DNA of 64,000 bases, taken from JBCBSS01 sp039819065 (GTDB taxonomy: Bacteria; Bacteroidota; Bacteroidia; Cytophagales; Cyclobacteriaceae). The stretch covers positions 1 through 64,000 of the forward strand of contig JBCBSS010000006.1 in NCBI GenBank assembly GCA_039819065.1, in the 5' to 3' direction. The notes beneath the pieces were generated by a model. The model had not been told where the DNA came from and searched no databases. It was given only the letters and a program-made list of their open reading frames with translations. Below, piece by piece: positions 62,123 to 64,000 of this stretch. Position numbers and translations under genes: made by a program. Every line of letters starts with the position of its first letter. The stretch's first letter is position 1.

Positions 62123-62440
62123 ATGAAAAGTAAGAAGGAAATAGATAAGGCGGTACAGCGCACACTGGATGTGGCAGACAACTTAAAAAAGGTGTCGTCA
62201 AACCCATTCTTGTACGAGAAGATCATTCATAGCATGAGTGAATCTGAAACTAAAAATCAAGGTGTTCCATTGATTAATAGCTTGGCTTTTAAACTGGCCG
62301 CTTTTGCTGTGGTGCTAGTACTTAATATAACGACGCTGTATCTGGTTACATCTGATAGCGCTACCATTACGGAGAGTAGTGACCCGATAGAATCGCTAGC
62401 TGAGGAATATTATTTGACCACCTCCGATTACGATTATTAG
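62123..62440 (+). CDS. probable membrane anti-sigma factor
   Basis: A 105-residue protein with a cytoplasmic helical part (about 1-50, KEIDKAVQRTLDVADNLKKV), one membrane segment (about 56-76, AFKLAAFAVVLVLNITTLYL) and an acidic periplasmic tail. Position directly after the ECF sigma gene and the topology fit a small anti-sigma protein. No ZAS zinc motif is visible. Call is by context. Confidence 0.65.
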   Translation: MKSKKEIDKAVQRTLDVADNLKKVSSNPFLYEKIIHSMSESETKNQGVPLINSLAFKLAAFAVVLVLNITTLYLVTSDSATITESSDPIESLAEEYYLTTSDYDY

Positions 62441-62451
62441 TTGATAAAGCA

Positions 62452-62970
62452 ATGAGTACTACTACAAAAAATAAGCGTGTTAATTGGATCGTCATCACTT
62501 TGATCATCTTGAATCTGGTGACTTTATCCTTTTTCTGGATAGATCGCAAGCCGCATCAAAAACCGCCCAATAAGGAGAAAAGAATCTCTCGCCATTTTCT
62601 GGAAAGAAGGCTTGATTTTACAGAAGAACAACGTAAAGCCTTTCGAGATTTGCGGAAAGAGCATTTTAAGGCGGCCAAAGAAAAGGTCGAGGGGTTGAGA
62701 GAGGCAAAAAACAGCTTCTATGAATTGCTGTCCCAACCTGATGTTGATTCTATTGAGTATCAGAATAGATTAGACCGCATTGATCAACAGCATTCACAGC
62801 TGAACGAAATTACCTTTCAGCATTTTCAGAAGGTGAGAGCCATTTGTGACGACCAACAAAAGGTGAAATTCGATTCTGTATATCTCAAAGTTCTCGATAG
62901 AATGAGCCCTTTCTCCGGAGGTAAAATGAGAAAGAGAATGAGGCACAACAGACGAGGTGGTGACCGTTGA
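62452..62970 (+). CDS. membrane-anchored Spy/CpxP-like sensor
   Basis: A 172-residue protein with an N-terminal membrane segment (about 10-29) and a periplasmic helical domain with LDFTEEQRKAFRDLRKEHFK, the LTxxQ-like repeat pattern, and DDQQKVKFDSVYLKVLDRM. It resembles CnrX- or Spy-type 'periplasmic heavy metal sensor' proteins. With the sigma and anti-sigma genes it forms a compact envelope or metal stress module. The C-terminus is Arg-, Met- and His-rich. Confidence 0.78.
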   Translation: MSTTTKNKRVNWIVITLIILNLVTLSFFWIDRKPHQKPPNKEKRISRHFLERRLDFTEEQRKAFRDLRKEHFKAAKEKVEGLREAKNSFYELLSQPDVDSIEYQNRLDRIDQQHSQLNEITFQHFQKVRAICDDQQKVKFDSVYLKVLDRMSPFSGGKMRKRMRHNRRGGDR

Positions 62971-63024
62971 TGTAACTATTACCGCATCACTAACCGGGTA
63001 TTGACCAACAAGAAATATAGTAAA

Positions 63025-63067
63025 ACGAACAATCCTGTTCGTTTCAGTAAGCGAACAGGATTGTTCG
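63025..63067. terminator. strong hairpin after the sigma-factor operon
   Basis: CGAACAATCCTGTTCG pairs fully with CGAACAGGATTGTTCG around a ten-base loop, flanked by AAAA and TTT. It ends the 287-base gap's only clear structure; the remainder before 63257 shows no gene. Confidence 0.75.
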
Positions 63068-63256
63068 CTTTACAAAACAGATAGCATCAATTGATGATAT
63101 CAAAGCGAAACACGACCACCTTACCCAATACATCAAACACTCATTTCAAGCACCAAAAATCACCTCACAAATCGAAGGTAACTCCTACCTGTACAAGCAC
63201 TAATCTGCGATAATTTTAATATCATTGCCCTTTCAAAAAATCGCTACATTACCTAC

Positions 63257-63784
63257 ATGTCAATAGTCATCATCAGCGGCACCAATAGAAACGAATCGGT
63301 GTCAGGTTCTCTTGCCCAATTCTACAAAGGCATTCTAAACGGTCAAGGCGTTGACAGCCAAGTAATTGATCTATCACGCTTACCTCACGACTTCGCTTTT
63401 TCAGCGCTTTATGAGAACTCTGGCCGCAATGAAGCTTTCAATGAATTCAGAGAGATCATGGCTAAGGCTCAAAAATTTGTATTCATCGTAGCAGAATATA
63501 ATGGTTCATTCCCCGGCGTGCTGAAGACTTTTATTGACGGCTTGAAATTCCCGGATAGTTTTAAGGGCAAAAAATGTGCACTGGTAGGCCTTTCCTCCGG
63601 TGTACAGGGAGCAGGATTAGCACTTAGTCATTTAACCGATATCTTTCACTATTGTGGCATGAACGTGCTTGCATTGAAGCCCAAACTATCCCGAATCGAG
63701 GAAAATATGACTGACGGCGCTATCACCAATCACTTATACAAGGAGTTATTAGAAGAGCAAGCCGCTGCGCTGATTGAATTCTAA
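63257..63784 (+). CDS. NADPH-dependent FMN reductase family protein
   Basis: A 175-residue flavodoxin-like reductase. The FMN phosphate loop is ISGTNRNESVSGSLA at the N-terminus, and the second conserved segment is FIVAEYNGSFPGVLKTFIDG, followed by KCALVGLSSGVQGAG. Such enzymes reduce FMN, quinones, azo dyes or chromate. In this window it could supply reduced flavin for cob(II)alamin reduction before adenosylation, but it is far from the B12 genes and that is speculation. Confidence 0.9.
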   Translation: MSIVIISGTNRNESVSGSLAQFYKGILNGQGVDSQVIDLSRLPHDFAFSALYENSGRNEAFNEFREIMAKAQKFVFIVAEYNGSFPGVLKTFIDGLKFPDSFKGKKCALVGLSSGVQGAGLALSHLTDIFHYCGMNVLALKPKLSRIEENMTDGAITNHLYKELLEEQAAALIEF

Positions 63785-63787
63785 TAC

Positions 63788-64000
63788 TTACAGTATTTTA
63801 CGTAAGTCTACTACCCTGGAAAGCTTGCCACCTTCGCTTCTCGGTATTTTATCATAGCCATACAAACTGACCTTCATAGAAAGGCCAATGTTGCGCTTGA
63901 TCTTTTCCCTGAAAGCTTGTGCTAGGTGCATTGCCCGCTCATTATTTTGAATGACTATCTGGCCTTGATCATCAGCTTGAAATTCGTGACTGCGTGATTG
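63788..64000 (-). CDS. phenylacetate-CoA-ligase-like protein, C-terminal end
   Basis: The minus frame is open from the window edge to the stop at 63788-63790, giving the last 70 residues. The end MKVSLYGYDKIPRSEGGK followed by LSRVVDLRKIL matches the C-terminal domain of PaaK-type acyl-CoA ligases, where the IPRSEGGK-type Lys takes part in adenylation. The N-terminal part lies outside. It converges with the FMN reductase gene with a three-base gap. Phenylacetate as substrate is unproven. Confidence 0.75.
   Translation of the reverse strand, partial: QSRSHEFQADDQGQIVIQNNERAMHLAQAFREKIKRNIGLSMKVSLYGYDKIPRSEGGKLSRVVDLRKIL

Overview
The window reads as chromosome of a Bacteroidota bacterium, most likely a marine member of the Cytophagales (Roseivirga/Fulvivirga-like). 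This rests on the protein families: a secreted subtilase with a type IX secretion (T9SS) sorting tail, TonB-dependent receptors, a BtuG-like surface lipoprotein, DUF3127, DUF4197, DUF2149 and DUF5522 proteins, MORN-repeat proteins, Rrf2 plus AhpD-like pairs, and weak Shine-Dalgarno sites. Genus is inference. No rRNA, tRNA, IS element, phage or CRISPR array was found.

Layout. 1-5.2 kb: housekeeping run acpP(3' end)-fabF-rnc-nadE-lgt; the first 84 bases are an inverted piece of acpP, probably a contig-end artefact. 5.4-12.7 kb: outer-membrane proteins (Omp85-like, PorV-like barrel, helix-hairpin-helix barrel), a 34-residue membrane ORF, DUF3127, and an Rrf2/AhpD pair. 12.9-22 kb: metallophosphoesterase, alpha/beta hydrolase, pyruvate carboxylase, two tandem secreted paralogues, an esterase. 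22-49.3 kb: a large vitamin B12 island. 49.4-64 kb: RidA, PaaN-type aldehyde dehydrogenase, T9SS subtilase, PAS protein, DUF4197 lipoprotein, CinA, a 2-oxoacid dehydrogenase E2, a Spy/ECF sigma/anti-sigma/Spy stress module, an FMN reductase, and the 3' end of a phenylacetate-CoA-ligase-like gene.

The B12 island has four cobalamin riboswitches. RS1 (minus) leads btuB1-btuG-cobU-DUF5522-cobT. RS2 (minus) leads btuB2. RS3 (plus) leads btuF2-btuC2-btuD2. RS4 (plus) leads a multi-TM protein, an ExbB/TolQ-type motor, a DUF2149 protein and a CobN-like protein of 1314 residues. btuF1-C1-D1 has no visible riboswitch. Lower-ligand and aminopropanol-arm genes (cobQ, cobD-type aminotransferase, cbiB, a P-loop ATPase, pduO-type adenosyltransferase, a CWC Cys-rich protein) form a minus-strand block. 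Together these import corrinoids across both membranes, adenosylate them and rebuild complete cobamides. cobS and cobC are not in the window.

The most interesting system is the RS4 operon. Its CobN-like protein has a signal peptide and a C-terminal membrane anchor, so its bulk should face the periplasm. It sits beside an ExbB-like/DUF2149 pair instead of the AAA+ CobS/CobT or ChlI/ChlD partners of cobaltochelatase. This suggests a corrinoid or tetrapyrrole metal-handling machine driven by proton-motive force and switched by cobalamin. It is related in layout to the Bacteroidota hmu haem operon, but B12-controlled.
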